Assembly: GCA_016283985.1 (NCBI GenBank)
Contig: JAEENZ010000137.1
Location: forward strand, 1 to 6,693
Direction of reading: 5' to 3'
Length of the DNA stretch: 6,693 nucleotides
DNA from: Bacteroidales bacterium
Lineage (GTDB): Bacteria > Bacteroidota > Bacteroidia > Bacteroidales > UBA932
The notes beneath the pieces are model-generated. The model was not told the origin of the DNA. It did no database searches and worked only from the letters and a program-made list of their open reading frames with translations. The translations under genes were made by a program, and so were the position numbers. Below are positions 5,652 to 6,693 of this stretch, one piece after another (positions within the stretch are counted from its first letter, which is position 1; each line of letters opens with the position of its first letter).

Positions 5652-6693
5652 ATGAGACATTTTACTCTGCCCGAAGACGGGGGCCTGATTACCAAGAACC
5701 TTCCGAAAGACATCCTTCACGGGTACGATAAGATATTTACAGAAGTTTATGCAGATTCTACCGAGGGCAGCCGCAAACTGGCCGACATAGTGGTAGATTC
5801 GATACAAAAGTTCGAGAAAGAGAATCCGGGGAACACCTTCAAGCTTGGCTTGACAACGGGTGCCACCCCGGTTTCCCTTTACAAGGTGCTCTCCCGCTAC
5901 TACGGCGAGGGGCGCATCTCCTTCAAGAACGTAGAGGTCTTCAGCATAGACGAGTACTATCCTTCTTCACCGGAGGACATGCAGAGCCGCAACCGTCTCC
6001 TGCATCTCGAGCTGCTGAACAACATCGACATCCTTCCGGAGAACATCCACATCCCCAACGGAACCGTGTCCCATGAGGACGTGGCAGCCTACTGCGCGGG
6101 TTTCGACCAGTCTGCACGCGGGCTGGACCTTCTCATAATGGGTATAGGAGAGCAGGGGCAGGTAGGATTCAACGAAGCCGGCACTTCCGACCAGAGCCGT
6201 ACCCGCACGGTGCTCCTGAGCTATCCCAGCCGCAAGCGTCAGGCGGGCTATTTCAACGGCGACATCTCCGTCACCCCCAAAGAGGCCATCACCATGGGCA
6301 TCAGCACCATGATGAGCGCGAAGCGAGTGATACTGATGGCCTGGGGCGAAACCAAGGCCGAGGCCGTCGCCCGCATAGTGGAAGGCGAGATCGGGGCGGA
6401 CTGCCCTGCAAGCTATTTCCAGCGTCACGAGAACGTGATGATGTTTGTGGACGAGGTATCCGGAAGCCTTCTCACCCGCGTGATCGCGCCCTGGAGGATA
6501 GGTTCCTGCGAATGGACTCCCAAGTTCCGCCGCAAGGCCGTCATCTGGCTCTGCCAGCAGGTGAATAAGCCCATCCTGAAACTCACCCACGCCGATTATC
6601 TCCAGCACTCCCTCGAGGAACTTCTGGACGTGGCGGGAGGATACGACCAGGTGAACATCCAGGTCTTCAACGACCTCCAGCATACCATCACCG
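5652..6693 (+). CDS. NagB-like protein, glucosamine-6-phosphate deaminase family, degenerate active site (3' end outside window)
   Basis: The ATG at 5652, 6 nt after hppA, opens a frame of 347 codons that is still open at the window edge. Residues about 30-285 match the NagB isomerase/deaminase domain: the phosphate-loop segment GLTTGATPVSLYKVL (66-80), FSIDEYYP (97-104, Asp100 aligning with catalytic Asp72 of E. coli NagB), GIGEQGQVGFNEAG (164-177), SRTR (182-185, phosphate-binding Arg) and TPKEAITMGIST (208-219). Against E. coli GNDGHIAFNE, Asp141 becomes Gln168 and ring-opening His143 becomes Gln170, while Glu148 is kept as Glu175. Normal deaminase activity is therefore doubtful. Residues 279-347 (APWRIG, WLCQQVNKPILKL, FNDLQHTIT) extend past the usual 266-residue enzyme. 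They resemble the linker of Bacteroidales proteins of about 660 residues that continue into a PIG-L deacetylase-like domain, which would lie beyond the window. Sugar-phosphate binding is likely; the reaction is unknown. Cotranscription with hppA is probable. Confidence 0.9.
   Translation, partial: MRHFTLPEDGGLITKNLPKDILHGYDKIFTEVYADSTEGSRKLADIVVDSIQKFEKENPGNTFKLGLTTGATPVSLYKVLSRYYGEGRISFKNVEVFSIDEYYPSSPEDMQSRNRLLHLELLNNIDILPENIHIPNGTVSHEDVAAYCAGFDQSARGLDLLIMGIGEQGQVGFNEAGTSDQSRTRTVLLSYPSRKRQAGYFNGDISVTPKEAITMGISTMMSAKRVILMAWGETKAEAVARIVEGEIGADCPASYFQRHENVMMFVDEVSGSLLTRVIAPWRIGSCEWTPKFRRKAVIWLCQQVNKPILKLTHADYLQHSLEELLDVAGGYDQVNIQVFNDLQHTIT

Noticed and set aside
4470..5807. A 445-codon open frame on the minus strand opposite hppA
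   Set aside because: It is antisense to a strongly conserved gene, crosses the hppA end into the next gene, and its translation is rich in Gly, His, Asp and Glu, as expected from a G/C-rich third-position shadow. It shows no recognisable motif.
5967..6683. A 238-codon minus-strand open frame opposite the NagB-like gene
   Set aside because: The plus-strand frame is clearly homologous to NagB; the antisense product is Gly/His/Val-rich without recognisable domains.
1..6693. Search for a novel defence, mobile or CRISPR system
   Set aside because: All but about 300 bases are accounted for by conserved genes with short gaps; there are no direct-repeat arrays, integrase or transposase motifs, tRNA-like folds or abrupt composition changes.

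Overview
The window reads as a chromosomal segment of a Bacteroidota bacterium, most likely order Bacteroidales; the genus cannot be fixed from this sequence. The evidence is threefold. The gene order is infA-rpmJ-rpsM-rpsK-rpsD-rpoA-rplQ. No start codon is preceded by a Shine-Dalgarno sequence. The only convincing promoter has the Bacteroides form, with a TTG-type -33 element and a perfect TAnnTTTG -7 element. All genes lie on the + strand and the coding density is very high.

Positions 1-3354 are the distal part of the large ribosomal-protein cluster: the probable last few codons of an upstream gene, IF-1 (infA), L36 (rpmJ), S13 (rpsM), S11 (rpsK), S4 (rpsD), RNA polymerase alpha (rpoA) and L17 (rplQ). 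Gaps are 2-33 nt, so this is one operon coupling 30S/50S assembly, initiation and RNA polymerase supply. A strong intrinsic terminator follows rplQ at about 3373-3407. Its hairpin and T-run overlap the promoter of the next unit.

Positions 3441-6693 are a second unit. hppA encodes a 734-residue membrane pyrophosphatase with K+-dependence residues (Ala490/Gly493) and a Na+-type glutamate (Glu243). It also carries residues I recall as the signature of the dual Na+,H+-pumping subfamily found in Bacteroides. Six nucleotides later begins a NagB-like protein, cut by the window end after 347 codons. It resembles the long Bacteroidales 'glucosamine-6-phosphate deaminase-like' proteins, which continue into a PIG-L/LmbE deacetylase-type domain. 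Its NagB active site is altered: the catalytic Asp and ring-opening His positions are both Gln.

No mobile element, CRISPR array, tRNA, rRNA or phage gene is visible. Most of the window is conserved housekeeping sequence. The points that merit a second look are the degenerate NagB-like active site and its pairing with hppA, the terminator/promoter overlap, the partial loss of zinc ligands in L36, and the two-part charged tail on L17.
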